From assembly GCF_003668875.1 (NCBI RefSeq), contig NZ_RAWM01000024.1, positions 1 through 64,000 on the forward strand: a DNA stretch of 64,000 nucleotides, read 5' to 3'. Position numbers and translations under genes: made by a program. Each line of letters starts with the position of its first letter. Position 1 is the first letter of the stretch. Positions 34,697 to 44,513 of this stretch are shown here, piece after piece. Below the pieces are notes generated by a model. That model was not told where the DNA came from and did not search any database. It worked only from the letters and a program-made list of their open reading frames with translations. The DNA comes from Corallococcus interemptor (GTDB lineage Bacteria; Myxococcota; Myxococcia; Myxococcales; Myxococcaceae).

Positions 34697-35521
34697 TTAC
34701 CCCTGCTGGTCCAACCGCGCCACTTCATCGTCAGCCAGACCGAACGTTGCCTGGAGCAGATCCAGGATGCGCTGCTCCGCGTTACTCGTCCGCCCGGAGG
34801 CGTGGGCAATCTTCGTGGCCAGCTGGTAGGCCTTCACCCGCTGCGAGTGCGTGGCCAGCCCGTGCGCCAGGACCTGGAGCCGCTGGGGCAGGCCGTCCGT
34901 GGCCAGCGCCGCCACGGACTCGCTCACGAAGCCCTGCGCCCGCTCCGGGCTCACGTTCTGGAAGAGCGGATCCGCCGCGAAGCTCTCCACCATGGCGCGG
35001 GCCTCCGCCTCCTTCAGCTGGCCGTCCGCCGCCAGCACCAGCACCATCACCTCCGCGAACAGCCGCTCCAGGGGCTCGCCCAGCGCCTCGGACAGGCTGC
35101 CGCCCTGCTCGATGACGTCGATGATCTGCGCGACCTCGTCCTCGGAGATGCCCAGCGCCGCCTGGAACGTCTTGAGCAGCCCCAATTCCGACCGGGTGGC
35201 CCGCTGATCCGCCAGCGCCACCGCCGCCGCCAGGCCGAAGGCCAGCATCCGGTTCTTGTGGTCCGGCAGCCTGCGGCGCAGCGAGGAGAGCACCTCCTCC
35301 AGGTTGCGCGCCTCGGCCAGCCGCACCGCGCTGGTCTCCACCAGCAGGTTCAGCTCACCGGATTGCGTGCCCTCGAACTCCGGGCGCTCCAGCACGCGCG
35401 CCAGCAGCGTCTGCATCTCGCGCTGGGACACGCTGCCGTCCGCCATCGCGGCCAGCAGCATGGCCTCCACCAGCGCCGCGTTGCGCTCCTTGCGCGCCTT
35501 TACTGCCTGCTCTCGAGCCAT
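34697..35521 (-). CDS. TerB-like helical protein (tellurite-resistance domain)
   Basis: The 274-residue protein is almost entirely helical. Its first helix pair, [33 protein letters not shown], matches the TerB/DjlA pattern of an acidic helix-turn-helix that can bind metal. A second, similar segment appears near residue 160 ([24 protein letters not shown]), so there are probably two TerB-like halves. Its role is unknown; TerB proteins link to metal and stress responses at membranes. The ATG at 35521 overlaps the 3' end of ttcA by 22 bases, implying co-translation. Confidence 0.75.
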   Translation of the reverse strand: MAREQAVKARKERNAALVEAMLLAAMADGSVSQREMQTLLARVLERPEFEGTQSGELNLLVETSAVRLAEARNLEEVLSSLRRRLPDHKNRMLAFGLAAAVALADQRATRSELGLLKTFQAALGISEDEVAQIIDVIEQGGSLSEALGEPLERLFAEVMVLVLAADGQLKEAEARAMVESFAADPLFQNVSPERAQGFVSESVAALATDGLPQRLQVLAHGLATHSQRVKAYQLATKIAHASGRTSNAEQRILDLLQATFGLADDEVARLDQQG

Positions 35522-36357
35522 GGACTGGCGCTCCCTTGCGTCTCGTTGGTGGGGGGGGTGGCCACGGGCCCGTCTTCCGTCGCGTTCAGCGGGTCCGGGT
35601 TCAGCGTCTTGTCCAAGAGGTGCGTGGGCCGCACGTTCGACATCGCGTTGAGCAGGCTCTGGCGGACGTTGGGGATCTCCTTGCCCAGGTCCTCCACCAG
35701 CTTCTGCATCCGCTTGCGCTGCAGGTTCTCCTGCGAACCGCACAGGTCGCAGGGGATGATGGGGAACTGCTTCTCTTGCGCGAACTGGATGATCTCCTTC
35801 TCCGGCGCGTAGCACAGCGGCCGGATGACCACGTTGCGGCCGTCGTCGCTCTTCAAGAGCGGCGGCATCGCCTTGAGGCTCCCGGCGAAGAACATGTTCA
35901 GGAGCATCGTGTGGATGAGGTCGTCGCGGTGGTGGCCCAGGGCGATCTTGTTGCAGCCCAGGTGCACGGCGGCGTTGTAGAGGATGCCCCGGCGCAGCCG
36001 TGAGCACACCGAGCACTGCGTCTTCCCGGGCGGGGTCTTCTCCAGGACGATGCTGTAGGTGTCCTCCTTCAGCATCTTGTAGGCGTAGCCTTCCTTCTGG
36101 AAGTAGCCCTCCAGGATGTGGCCGGGGAAGCCGGGGTGGCCCTGGTCCAGGTTCACCGCCAGCAAGTCGAACTTCACGGGGGCTCGCCGCTGCAGCTCAC
36201 GCAGCAGGTGGAGCATCGTGTAGGAGTCCTTGCCTCCCGACACGCCCACCATGATGCGGTCCCCGGCCTCGATGAGGCGGAAGTCCGCGATGGCCCGGCC
36301 CATGTGGCCAAGCAGGCTCTTTTCAAGACGTTGGGCGTCGTTCATCGGCGGGGCCAT
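35500..36357 (-). CDS. ttcA: tRNA 2-thiocytidine(32) synthetase TtcA
   Basis: The 285-residue protein has the PP-loop [10 protein letters not shown] for ATP activation and the Cys pairs CSVC and CDLC that hold the Fe-S cluster and take part in sulfur transfer. The stretch [17 protein letters not shown] is typical of TtcA. It should thiolate cytidine 32 of certain tRNAs. The last 30 residues (Asn/Pro/Thr-rich) are an extension. ATGs at 36357 and 36345 are both possible. It diverges from rnd across 65 bases that must hold both promoters, and it overlaps the TerB-like gene downstream. Confidence 0.9.
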   Translation of the reverse strand: MAPPMNDAQRLEKSLLGHMGRAIADFRLIEAGDRIMVGVSGGKDSYTMLHLLRELQRRAPVKFDLLAVNLDQGHPGFPGHILEGYFQKEGYAYKMLKEDTYSIVLEKTPPGKTQCSVCSRLRRGILYNAAVHLGCNKIALGHHRDDLIHTMLLNMFFAGSLKAMPPLLKSDDGRNVVIRPLCYAPEKEIIQFAQEKQFPIIPCDLCGSQENLQRKRMQKLVEDLGKEIPNVRQSLLNAMSNVRPTHLLDKTLNPDPLNATEDGPVATPPTNETQGSASPWLESRQ

Positions 36358-36422
36358 CCTAGCGGCGGTTCGGGAAAAAACACGTCAAAGGGGCAGGCCG
36401 GTCCGCTAGCCTGCTCCCCGCG

Positions 36423-37592
36423 ATGCCGACCTTCCCTCAGGGTGCCTTGGATGTGGTGGACCGCGCGGGCGAGGAAGCCGCCACGCGGGTGCTGGAGGCC
36501 GCGCCGGAAGTGGCGGTGGACCTGGAGGCGGACGCCATGCACGCCTTCCGCGCCCGCCTGTGCTTCCTCCAGCTGGGCACCGACACGGACATCTTCCTCT
36601 TCGACACGCTCCAGCCGGGCGTGGATCCGCGCCTGCTCTCCCCCATGATGGAGGACCCCGCTCGCACGAAGTACTTCCACGCCGCCCAGGGCGACCTGCA
36701 GTTCCTCGCGGAGGCCGGCGTGCGCGTGCGGGGCCTCTTCGACACGCACCGAGCCGTGACGCTCCTGGGGTGGCCCAAGGTGGGCCTGGCGGACCTGGCC
36801 CGCGAACGGCTGGGCGTGGAGCTGCCAAAGGAGCACCAGCAGTCCGACTTCTCCCTGCGTCCCCTGCCCCCGGGCATGCGGGACTACATCGCCAACGACG
36901 TGCGCTACCTCTGTGAGCTGGGCCGCCAGGTGCGCGACGCGTGCCGCGAGGCGGACATCCTGGAGGAGGTGCTGCTGGACTGCGACCGCATGTGCGCGGA
37001 AGCGGAGGCCCGGCCGGAGGTGGGCGCCGAGTACAAGCCCAAGCTGTCCCGAAGCGGCCTGTCCACCGCGCAGTACGCGCTCGCGTACGCCATCGCGCAG
37101 GGGCTGCACAAGCTGCGGCTGGAGTGGGCGGAGAAGGACAACGTGCCCATGGGCCGCATGCTGTCCAACATGGCCATCACCGACCTGGCGCTGAAGCAGC
37201 CGGACACGCACAAGGACCTGGCGCGCGCGGCCGGCGTGCGCGGCGCGGTGGTGCGCGCCCACGGCGACGCCATCCTTGCCCTCATCCGCGACCACCAGCA
37301 GAAGGCCGCCCGGGGCGAGCTGGACCTGGACCGCGAACAGAAGGGTCCGCGAGACCCCCACCGGCGCAAGCGCGAGGACGCGCTCAAGGCCTTCCGAGTT
37401 GAACAGGCCACCCTGCGCAAGGTGACGCCCAGCGTGGTGCTGACGAACCCGCTCATGGACGCGCTCGCGTCCAGGCCGCCCGCGAGCGTGGAGGAGCTGT
37501 CGCAGCTGCCCTACCTCGGGGAAAAGCGGATCAAGCTGTATGGCGACAAGCTGGTCGAGCTGCTCAAGCCCTTTCCGGTGCTGGGAAGCTGA
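36423..37592 (+). CDS. rnd: Ribonuclease D
   Basis: The 389-residue protein has a DEDD exonuclease domain: Asp33 and Glu35 in VAVDLEAD, FHAAQGDLQFL with the second Asp, and RDYIANDVRYLCEL with the Tyr/Asp motif. HRDC-like helical domains follow, near 210-300 (LRLEWAEKDNVPMGRMLSNM) and near 350-385. It trims 3' ends of tRNA precursors and other structured RNAs. The C-terminal third is highly charged (LDREQKGPRDPHRRKRE), which should help RNA binding. A hairpin at 37,691 may end the transcript. Confidence 0.9.
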   Translation: MPTFPQGALDVVDRAGEEAATRVLEAAPEVAVDLEADAMHAFRARLCFLQLGTDTDIFLFDTLQPGVDPRLLSPMMEDPARTKYFHAAQGDLQFLAEAGVRVRGLFDTHRAVTLLGWPKVGLADLARERLGVELPKEHQQSDFSLRPLPPGMRDYIANDVRYLCELGRQVRDACREADILEEVLLDCDRMCAEAEARPEVGAEYKPKLSRSGLSTAQYALAYAIAQGLHKLRLEWAEKDNVPMGRMLSNMAITDLALKQPDTHKDLARAAGVRGAVVRAHGDAILALIRDHQQKAARGELDLDREQKGPRDPHRRKREDALKAFRVEQATLRKVTPSVVLTNPLMDALASRPPASVEELSQLPYLGEKRIKLYGDKLVELLKPFPVLGS

Positions 37593-37690
37593 CGTTCGCC
37601 CCCGACGAAAAGGCAGCTGGAGTACGATTCGGCTGAATCGTGCGCGGGGCTTGTGCATCCGTTGCCGGCTCGCTGTCCATGACCCTGGAA

Positions 37691-37715
37691 CGCAGATGTT
37701 GAAGCCCCATCTGCG
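37691..37715 (+). other. Perfect 8-base inverted repeat between rnd and the Cys-rich protein gene
   Basis: CGCAGATG at 37691-37698 and CATCTGCG at 37708-37715 flank a nine-base loop. No T tract follows. It may be a weak terminator of rnd or an operator upstream of the next gene (start 37785). Nothing else is visible in 37,593-37,784. Confidence 0.4.
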
Positions 37716-37784
37716 GCCTGGGTGCCGGTTGCGAGATCCGCGTGCGTGCGTACCTTTGACGCCGCACAAAGGGAGGGCGTGGCC

Positions 37785-38141
37785 ATGTTGGGAGCCAGGA
37801 CAGGCGGGGCGCGGACAGAGGTCTCCCGGTGCATTGCCGCGAGCCTGAAGTGCCAGTCGGCCTGCGAGGCGGGCATGGCGCGGCTGACGGCCCAGGGCAT
37901 CGCCGCGGACGACGACGCGGTGCGGCTGCTGCGCCAGTGCGCGGAGCTGTGCGAGCTGAACGTGCGCGCGCTCCAGAAGGAGAGCCGGCTGTCGCGCCGC
38001 ACCGCCAGCCTGTGCTTCGAACTGAGCAACCAGGTGGCCCGCGCCGCGTGGCTGGAGGCGCAGGACCCGGACTCGCACGCGCTCGCGCGGGACGCGCTGC
38101 ACCTGGCGCGCGCGTGCCGCCCGCTGGTGTTCGCGGCCTAA
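37785..38141 (+). CDS. Cys-rich four-helix-bundle protein, possible copper-binding (DUF326/Csp-like)
   Basis: The 118-residue protein is helical with Cys at 16, 23, 27, 52, 56, 77 and 111, mostly spaced to line one face of helices (CIAASLKCQSACEAG, CAELCELN). This resembles DUF326 and Csp copper-storage bundles, though it has fewer Cys than classical Csp1 and the match is by eye. It should sit in the cytoplasm, as no signal peptide is present. The ATG at 37785 is chosen over 37722 because GGGAGGG lies seven bases upstream. It converges with the carboxypeptidase gene six bases away. Confidence 0.7.
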   Translation: MLGARTGGARTEVSRCIAASLKCQSACEAGMARLTAQGIAADDDAVRLLRQCAELCELNVRALQKESRLSRRTASLCFELSNQVARAAWLEAQDPDSHALARDALHLARACRPLVFAA

Positions 38142-38147
38142 AGGGCT

Positions 38148-39653
38148 TTAGAGCTTGATGCCGTACAGCGCGCCGTACTTGCCGCGCAGGTACGCCAGGA
38201 AGTCCTTGTCCGTGAGCCCCTCGCCGGTGATGGCGCGCACGCGCTCCTCCGCGGGCAGCCGGAAGCCGTGCGAGTGCAGGTTCGTGCGCAGCCATCCCAG
38301 CAGCGACGACGTGTCGCCCCGCGCCAGGTCCGCCTCCAGTGACGGCAGCGCCCGGTTCGCGGCGGCGTACAGCGAGGCCGCGTAGAGGTTCCCCAGCGAG
38401 TACGTGGGGAAGTAGCCCAGCTCTCCCCAGGCCCAGTGGATGTCCTGGAGCACGCCCTGCGTGTCGTCCGGGGGCGTGATGCCCAGGTAGCGCCGCATGC
38501 GCTCGTTCCACGCGGACGGCAGCTCCGACACGGGCAGCTCGTCGCGCAGCATCGCCAGCTCCAGCTCGTAGCGCAGGGCGATGTGCAGGTTGTACGTCAC
38601 CTCATCCGCCTCCACGCGGATGAGCGACGGCACCACGTGGTTGATGCCCGCGTGGAAGCCGTCCAGGTCCACGTCCGCCAGCGCCTGGGGGAAGGCGTCC
38701 TTCAGCGCGGGGAAGTGGGACACCCAGAAGGCGCGGCCCCGGCCCACCAGGTTCTCCCACAGGCGGGACTGGGACTCGTGCAGGCCCATGGAGGGCACGG
38801 ACGCCAGCGGCGTGCGGTGGTGCTCCTCGGAGAAGCCCTGCTCGTACAGGCCGTGGCCCGCCTCGTGGAGCGTGCCGAAGAGCGCGGCCGGCGGCCACGT
38901 CGCGTCCAGGCGCGTGGTGAGGCGCACGTCCTGCGCGTGCACGCTGTTGGTGAAGGGGTGGATGCTCACGTCCTGGCGGCCCGCCTCCAGGTCGAAGCCC
39001 ACGGCCTTCAAGAGCCGCATGGTGAACTGCCACTGCTGGGCCGTGTCGTAGGTGCGGCCGGAGAGGAACGCGGGGAAGGGCCGCTTCAGGCCGCCCAGCG
39101 TGGCCACCATGGGGATGAGCGCGTCGCGCAGCGCGGTGAGCACCGGCGTCAGGCGCTTGACGCGCATGCCGGGCTCGAAGCCCTCCAGCAGCGCGTCGTA
39201 GCGCTCGCCGTCGTGGCCCTGCGCGTCCGCCTGTTCGCGGCGCAGGGCGAGCAGCTTCTCCAGCGCGGGCTGGAAGCGCTCGAAGCGCCTGGTGGAGCGG
39301 GCCTCGCGCCACGCCGTGAGGCCTTCGCCCTGCGCCTCCGCCAGCGCGGTCACCAGCCGGGCGGGCAGCCGCACGGCGCGGTCGCGCTCACGGGTGAGGA
39401 CGCGCACCATGGCGCGCTCGTCGGGCGTGAGGGCTTGGGCGTCCGGCCCCCCTTCCCCGGCGCGGGCCAGGGCCTCGCCCAGGCGCGGGTCCACCAGGCG
39501 CTCATGGTGGAGGGACTGGACGGTGGCCAGCTGCTGGGCGCGGGCGGTGGCCGCCTTGGAGGGCAGGTAGACCTCCCGGTCCCAGGAAGCCAGGTTGATG
39601 ACGCTGTTCAGGTCGTTCAGCTCATGCATCCGCGCGCGCAGCCAGGAGTCCAT
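38148..39653 (-). CDS. M32 family metallocarboxypeptidase (Taq carboxypeptidase type)
   Basis: The 501-residue protein carries the zinc motif HEAGH at 263-267, followed by LYEQGF, and the family signatures GLHESQSRLWEN and NHVVPSLIRVEADEVTYNLH. The length and helical layout match thermostable carboxypeptidase 1. It removes C-terminal residues from peptides, with broad specificity, in the cytoplasm. The ATG at 39653 is the only sensible start, as the family begins with the helix LRARMHELNDLNSV. It diverges from the hypothetical gene at 39,698. Confidence 0.92.
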   Translation of the reverse strand: MDSWLRARMHELNDLNSVINLASWDREVYLPSKAATARAQQLATVQSLHHERLVDPRLGEALARAGEGGPDAQALTPDERAMVRVLTRERDRAVRLPARLVTALAEAQGEGLTAWREARSTRRFERFQPALEKLLALRREQADAQGHDGERYDALLEGFEPGMRVKRLTPVLTALRDALIPMVATLGGLKRPFPAFLSGRTYDTAQQWQFTMRLLKAVGFDLEAGRQDVSIHPFTNSVHAQDVRLTTRLDATWPPAALFGTLHEAGHGLYEQGFSEEHHRTPLASVPSMGLHESQSRLWENLVGRGRAFWVSHFPALKDAFPQALADVDLDGFHAGINHVVPSLIRVEADEVTYNLHIALRYELELAMLRDELPVSELPSAWNERMRRYLGITPPDDTQGVLQDIHWAWGELGYFPTYSLGNLYAASLYAAANRALPSLEADLARGDTSSLLGWLRTNLHSHGFRLPAEERVRAITGEGLTDKDFLAYLRGKYGALYGIKL

Positions 39654-39697
39654 GGCCTGTGTTTCTAGCGCGCTTCCAGGGTATGAGGACGCCCGCG

Positions 39698-40240
39698 ATG
39701 GCCAACATCCTCCAATTCTTCATGGCACCCGACGACGAGGTCGCCTTCTTCCGCTTCCTGGAGCGCCACGTCCTGGAGGTCTACCCCCGCCGGGTGCCCC
39801 CGGACTGGGTGCCCTTCCGCGCCACCGCGGAGAACATCCCGCGCCTGCCCGAGGAGGACCTCTACCTGGTGGCCAGCGAGATTGGCCCCGCCATGGTGGA
39901 CAAGGTGAAGCGCGGCCCGGACAAGGGCTTCTGGCGCATCGACGAGGTGCGCTCGCCCGTCATCTTCATCGAGCGCTCGCGCCGCAACGAAGAGGGCGAG
40001 CTGCTCAGCGGGAAGATGTGGGTGGAGCTGGAGGTGACGTCCCAGACGGGCCGCCGCGACGCGGCCCCGGACAAGTTCCGCCGCCTCTACCTGGAGGTGG
40101 AGGAGTTCGTGAAGAAGACCTTCCGCCGGGGCGACCCGAAGGACTTCTTCGTGGGCAACCGCGCCGCGCGCCTCTTCAAGGAGGGGCTGGTGCTGCGCGA
40201 CTCCGCCTTCCGCGGCGGCACCGTGGTGCCGCACAAGTAG
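39698..40240 (+). CDS. Hypothetical cytoplasmic protein
   Basis: The 180-residue protein begins MANILQFFMAPDDEVAFFRFLERH and is rich in charged and aromatic residues, with RIDEVRSPVIFIERSRRNEEGEL and FVGNRAARLFKEGLVLR. I do not recognise the family, but the compositional pattern is that of a conserved globular protein. There is no signal peptide. The ATG at 39698 follows GAGGA; earlier ATGs at 39659 and 39683 lie closer to or inside the opposite gene. It converges with the glycosyltransferase-like gene seven bases away. Confidence 0.7.
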   Translation: MANILQFFMAPDDEVAFFRFLERHVLEVYPRRVPPDWVPFRATAENIPRLPEEDLYLVASEIGPAMVDKVKRGPDKGFWRIDEVRSPVIFIERSRRNEEGELLSGKMWVELEVTSQTGRRDAAPDKFRRLYLEVEEFVKKTFRRGDPKDFFVGNRAARLFKEGLVLRDSAFRGGTVVPHK

Positions 40241-40247
40241 CCTCCGC

Positions 40248-42248
40248 TCAGGCGGCGGTGTCCTGTCCCCGCGCCGCCGCCACGTCCACCTGGGCCTGGG
40301 CCCCGGGCTCCCTCCGGGCCTGGGCCTTCACCAGCCGGGGCGCCAGCACCAGGGCCAGCGCCAGCGGCGCGAAGAGCATCGCCGGGAACTGGAAGCGCAG
40401 GTCCGGGTTGGGTGACAGCACCAGCCACGCGGCCGTGTTGGTGAGCGCGCACTGCATGGCCAGGAGCACGCCGATGCTCCGCTGACGCCACAGCACGACC
40501 CCCAGCGCCGCCAGCAACAGGTACAGCGACGGCGCGGGCTGCCACATGGAGACGCGCTGCCAGCGCTCACCGATGGAGGCCTTGAGCAGCATCTGGGTGT
40601 ATTCCCAGTTCAGCTTGGGGAACCAGGAGTGCGTCTTCCAGCCGAAGAAGTTCCGGTCCACCGCGTTGCCGCTCGGGTCGAACGGGCCGATGTAGAGCCT
40701 CGAATCCAGCGCCCACAGATAGCGGGTGACGCACACCCACTGGTCGAAGACGGCGTCCGGGTGGCTCTTCGCGAAGCGCCCCACCACGCCCGCCAGCTCC
40801 AGCGCGCGGCCCTCCAGCCGCTCCGGGTGCTCGAACAGCGGCGAGCCGGGCCAGATGAGCCGCCCCACGGCCTCGCAGTCATAGAGCCGGCGCCAGTCCT
40901 CCAGCGGCATGAGGGACGTGAGCGTGCGCACGTCCTCCGGGGGCAGGGAGTCCGCGTAGTGGGCCGCGGTGCCCAGCCGGTGGATGCTCAGCACCTGCGT
41001 GAGCAGCGGCGGTGACGGCTTCACCCCCGCCGCGATGTACACCGGCCCGCGCACCAGCAGCGTCAGGCCCACGCCCACGATGGCCAGCGTGCCGCGCTGC
41101 CGGGTGCCCCGGTAGCGCCACAGCGCGCTCACCAGCAGCGGGAACGCCAGCAGCGGACCGTTGTGGCGCAGGAGGCTGATGCACGCGATGCACAGGCCCA
41201 GCCGCGCCGCGTCCTTCACCGTGAAGACGCCGGTGCGCTCCGCGCGCAGGACGATGAGCACCACCCACAGGCACATCAGCGTGAAGGGCGCGTCCTTCCA
41301 CACCGCGATGACGTTGGTGCCCAGCGCCGGAGACAGCGCGGCCCACGCCACCACGGCCCACCGCGCCCAGCCCGGCGCCTTCCAGTGGCCCAGCTCCTCC
41401 AGCACCTTGCCCATCAGCGCCGCGAACAGCAGCACCTGGAGCCCGCTCACCGCGGCCATGGAGTCGAACGGCCCGGCGATGAGCCACAGCCACCACGTGT
41501 GGAACGGCGGGTGCCAGTTGAGGAACTCGCGCTTGACGACCTGGTCCCACTGCAGCAGCGGATCAAACCCGATGAGCCCCGGGAAGTAGAGCGCCCACAG
41601 GAAGCCCCACGCCAGCGCGAGCGGCAGCGCGTACTTCGCCCAGCCCGCGCGGCTGCGCGCGAACGCGGCCGCCGTCCCCGTCCCGAAGCGCGCCTCCAGC
41701 AGCAGCCACAGCACGAACCACGTCCCCAGCACCATGCCCGGGTCCGCGACGTCCAGCGCCCAGAAGCCCGGCAGCAGCCGGGGAACGGTGACGGTGGCGA
41801 CGCCGCCTTCGTCCACGCGCTGCTCGAACGTGAGGGGCGGGGGCTGGCCGAAGAGCAGCGGCGCCCGCATGCCCACCCACGTCACCTGGGACACGCGCCG
41901 CTCGGACATGTCCGTCAGCACCACCTCCGCGGACACGGAGCGGCGGGGCAGCGGGATGCGCACCTCCTGCATCCCCTCCGGCACGCCGTCGCCCAGCACC
42001 TGAGACAGGGCCTCCGCCGTGAGCGGCATGGACTGGGGGCCGTGGCCCTCGCGCTGGAAGGTCACGCCGCCGGTCTGCGGCCACGACACCTTCTCGTAGC
42101 GCAGCCGCAGCTCCGCGGGCGGTCCCGCCTGGTACTTGAACAACGGCCAGACCGCGAGCGCCGCGATGAACGCGATGCCCGCGAGCCCCCCCGCCGGCAG
42201 CCTCCGCCCTCGCGGCGAAGCTGCCGTGCCCCCTGCTGACTCGGTCAT
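40248..42248 (-). CDS. Multi-pass membrane glycosyltransferase-like protein
   Basis: The 666-residue protein has one N-terminal membrane helix, an extracytoplasmic beta-rich region (residues 45-165), and then about ten membrane segments. Features such as [15 protein letters not shown], the loop [14 protein letters not shown] and [15 protein letters not shown] resemble GT-C type membrane glycosyltransferases of the DUF6020/PMT-like kind. The Asp in [11 protein letters not shown] could be the catalytic acid of the first loop. The donor and acceptor are unknown. ATG 42248 follows AGGAG. It lies 54 bases downstream of prfC on the same strand. Confidence 0.65.
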   Translation of the reverse strand: MTESAGGTAASPRGRRLPAGGLAGIAFIAALAVWPLFKYQAGPPAELRLRYEKVSWPQTGGVTFQREGHGPQSMPLTAEALSQVLGDGVPEGMQEVRIPLPRRSVSAEVVLTDMSERRVSQVTWVGMRAPLLFGQPPPLTFEQRVDEGGVATVTVPRLLPGFWALDVADPGMVLGTWFVLWLLLEARFGTGTAAAFARSRAGWAKYALPLALAWGFLWALYFPGLIGFDPLLQWDQVVKREFLNWHPPFHTWWLWLIAGPFDSMAAVSGLQVLLFAALMGKVLEELGHWKAPGWARWAVVAWAALSPALGTNVIAVWKDAPFTLMCLWVVLIVLRAERTGVFTVKDAARLGLCIACISLLRHNGPLLAFPLLVSALWRYRGTRQRGTLAIVGVGLTLLVRGPVYIAAGVKPSPPLLTQVLSIHRLGTAAHYADSLPPEDVRTLTSLMPLEDWRRLYDCEAVGRLIWPGSPLFEHPERLEGRALELAGVVGRFAKSHPDAVFDQWVCVTRYLWALDSRLYIGPFDPSGNAVDRNFFGWKTHSWFPKLNWEYTQMLLKASIGERWQRVSMWQPAPSLYLLLAALGVVLWRQRSIGVLLAMQCALTNTAAWLVLSPNPDLRFQFPAMLFAPLALALVLAPRLVKAQARREPGAQAQVDVAAARGQDTAA

Positions 42249-42302
42249 TCCTGCACTCCTGAAACCATGGCGGGTCCCCCCCGGCCGGGTCCTTCGCGCT
42301 GC

Positions 42303-43931
42303 CTAGCTGCCCGTGGCGCCGGTGAGCCCCGGCCGCAAGAGCGGGGCCTCGGAGACGAACTTCAGCTCCGGGTGCTTCTCCTCGGCGTGCTGGAGCGCCC
42401 AGTCGTCACGGAAGAGCACCAGGGGCAGCCCGTCGCGGTCCTGCACCGTCTGACGGTTGCCTTCCCAGTCGAACTGCTTCGGGTCGAAGTTCTGGCCCAC
42501 CACCCAGCGGGCGTGGCTGAAGGGCAGCCGGTCCAGGGCGATCTTCGCGCCGTACTCGTGCTCCAGGCGGTACTGCAGCACCTCGAACTGGAGCGCGCCC
42601 ACCACGCCGACGATGGGGTCCTTCATGCCCATGGAGAGCTGCTGGAAGATCTGCACCGTGCCCTCTTCGGACAGCTGCTCCAGGCCCTTCTCCATCTGCT
42701 TGCGGCGCAGGGGGTCCTTGGAGCGCACGATGGCGAAGAACTCCGGGCTGAAGCGCGGCACGCCTTCGAAGAGCACGTCCTGCGAGCCTTCCGCCAGCGA
42801 GTCGCCGATGCGGTACTGCCCCGGGTCGAACAGGCCGATGACGTCCCCTGGCCACGCGTCTTCAATGGACGTGCGCTCGGCGGCCATGAACTGGCTGGGC
42901 TTGGCGAGCCGCACCTCCTTGCCCAGGCGCGAGTGGAAGGCGTTCATGCCCTTCACGTAGCGGCCGGACACCACGCGCATGAACGCGATGCGGTCGCGGT
43001 GCGCGGGGTCCATGTTCGCTTGAATCTTGAAGACGAAGCCCGCGAACTTCGGGTTCGTGGGCTCGCGCGGGCCCTGCGTGGTGGGGCGCGACGTGGGCGC
43101 GGGCGCCAGGTCCAGGAACGCGTCCAGGAAGGGCCGCACGCCGAAGTTGGTCATCGCGCTGCCGAAGAACATGGGCGACAGCTGGCCCGCGTCCGACTTC
43201 TCGCGCGTGAACTCGTCCCCGCCGATGTCGAGCAGCTCGATGTCCTCGCGGAGCTTCGCCAGCTCGTTCTCCGTGAGGACCGTCTTGATCTCCTCCGAGT
43301 CGATGGGCACCGAGCGCTCCGCCACTTCCGACTCGCCGTGCGAGCCCTCCGCGGAGAACACGTGCACCACGCGCGCCTGCCGGTCGTAGACGCCGCGGAA
43401 CTCCGGCCCCATGCCAATGGGCCAGTTCATCGGGTACGAGCGGATGCCCAGCACCTGCTCCAGCTCGTTCATCAAATCGAGCGGCTCACGGCCGAAGCGG
43501 TCCAGCTTGTTGACGAAGGTGAAGATGGGGATGCCGCGCATGCGGCACACCTTGAAGAGCTTCTTCGTCTGGGGCTCCACGCCCTTCGCCGCGTCGATGA
43601 GCATCACCGCCGCGTCGGCTGCGGAGAGCGTGCGGTAGGTGTCCTCGGAGAAGTCCTGGTGGCCCGGGGTGTCCAGCAGGTTCACCGCGTGGTCGCGGTA
43701 GCTGAACTGGAGCACGGACGACGTGACGGAGATGCCGCGCTCCTTCTCCAGCTCCATCCAGTCGCTGGTGGCGTGCCGCCGCGCCCGCTTGGCCTTCACG
43801 CTGCCGGCCAGGTGGATGGCGCCGCCGTAGAGCAGCAGCTTCTCCGTCAGGGTTGTCTTTCCCGCGTCGGGGTGGGAGATGATGGCGAAGGTCCGTCGCC
43901 GGGCGACCTCCCTCTCGAGCTCGTTGGCCAT
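42303..43931 (-). CDS. prfC: Peptide chain release factor 3
   Basis: The 542-residue translational GTPase shows G1 [18 protein letters not shown], a switch region with [13 protein letters not shown]3 [14 protein letters not shown] and G4 [20 protein letters not shown], the latter typical of RF3. Domain 3 ends with [20 protein letters not shown], another RF3 hallmark that separates it from EF-G. It recycles RF1/RF2 from the ribosome after termination. The ATG at 43931 gives [17 protein letters not shown], a normal family start. It diverges from the RidA gene; a short inverted repeat (TTGCA-GCTG-TGCAA) lies at 43,965-43,978 between them. Confidence 0.95.
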   Translation of the reverse strand: MANELEREVARRRTFAIISHPDAGKTTLTEKLLLYGGAIHLAGSVKAKRARRHATSDWMELEKERGISVTSSVLQFSYRDHAVNLLDTPGHQDFSEDTYRTLSAADAAVMLIDAAKGVEPQTKKLFKVCRMRGIPIFTFVNKLDRFGREPLDLMNELEQVLGIRSYPMNWPIGMGPEFRGVYDRQARVVHVFSAEGSHGESEVAERSVPIDSEEIKTVLTENELAKLREDIELLDIGGDEFTREKSDAGQLSPMFFGSAMTNFGVRPFLDAFLDLAPAPTSRPTTQGPREPTNPKFAGFVFKIQANMDPAHRDRIAFMRVVSGRYVKGMNAFHSRLGKEVRLAKPSQFMAAERTSIEDAWPGDVIGLFDPGQYRIGDSLAEGSQDVLFEGVPRFSPEFFAIVRSKDPLRRKQMEKGLEQLSEEGTVQIFQQLSMGMKDPIVGVVGALQFEVLQYRLEHEYGAKIALDRLPFSHARWVVGQNFDPKQFDWEGNRQTVQDRDGLPLVLFRDDWALQHAEEKHPELKFVSEAPLLRPGLTGATGS

Positions 43932-44051
43932 GATCCGAGGCCAACTATCACGGGCGGTCGTTCCTTGCAGCTGTGCAAGCAGCGCCAGGAGGTCCGGCCG
44001 GGCTCCGGCCCTCCGGGGCAGCCCTCCCTCAGGCCCACATCGGAGCACGCC

Positions 44052-44450
44052 ATGCAGCGCATCCTCCATGCCACGGGCACCCCCTGGGAGCCCCGGGTGG
44101 GCTACTCGCGGGCGGTCCGCACGGGCCCCTTCGTGTCCGTCTCCGGCACCACCGCCACGGACGCGGCCGGCCAGCTCGTGGGTGAAGGGGACGCGTACCG
44201 GCAGGCCGCCCAGGCGCTGTCCAACATCCGGGCCGCGCTGGAGGCGGTGGGCGCCCGGGTGGAGGACGTGGTGCGCACGCGCATGTACGTCACCGACATC
44301 TCCCGCTGGGAGGAGATTGGCCGCGCCCATGGGGAGGTGTTCTCGGCCATCCGCCCCGCCACCTCCATGGTGGAGGTGAAGGCGCTCATCGACCCTCGGA
44401 TGCTGGTGGAAATCGAAGCGGACGCGGTGGTGGCGTCCGCCCTGCCCTGA
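44052..44450 (+). CDS. RidA/YjgF-family enamine/imine deaminase
   Basis: The 132-residue protein matches RidA-like proteins: [53 protein letters not shown] and [21 protein letters not shown]. The conserved Arg of the active site may be the one in DPRMLVEIE. It hydrolyses reactive enamine/imine intermediates, although this subfamily (YSRAVR type) has members with unknown roles. It starts with ATG 44052 and is divergent from prfC. Confidence 0.88.
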   Translation: MQRILHATGTPWEPRVGYSRAVRTGPFVSVSGTTATDAAGQLVGEGDAYRQAAQALSNIRAALEAVGARVEDVVRTRMYVTDISRWEEIGRAHGEVFSAIRPATSMVEVKALIDPRMLVEIEADAVVASALP

Positions 44451-44513
44451 CGCCGCCCGGCGCGTGCCCGTGGGGTGGCCGTCCTCCCGGTGAGTCCCTA
44501 CCTTCCAGGTACC

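Noticed and set aside
34697-36016. Longer TerB-like frame starting near 36,016
   Set aside because: The extra N-terminus runs antisense-like through ttcA, and ATG 35521 starts the conserved helix.
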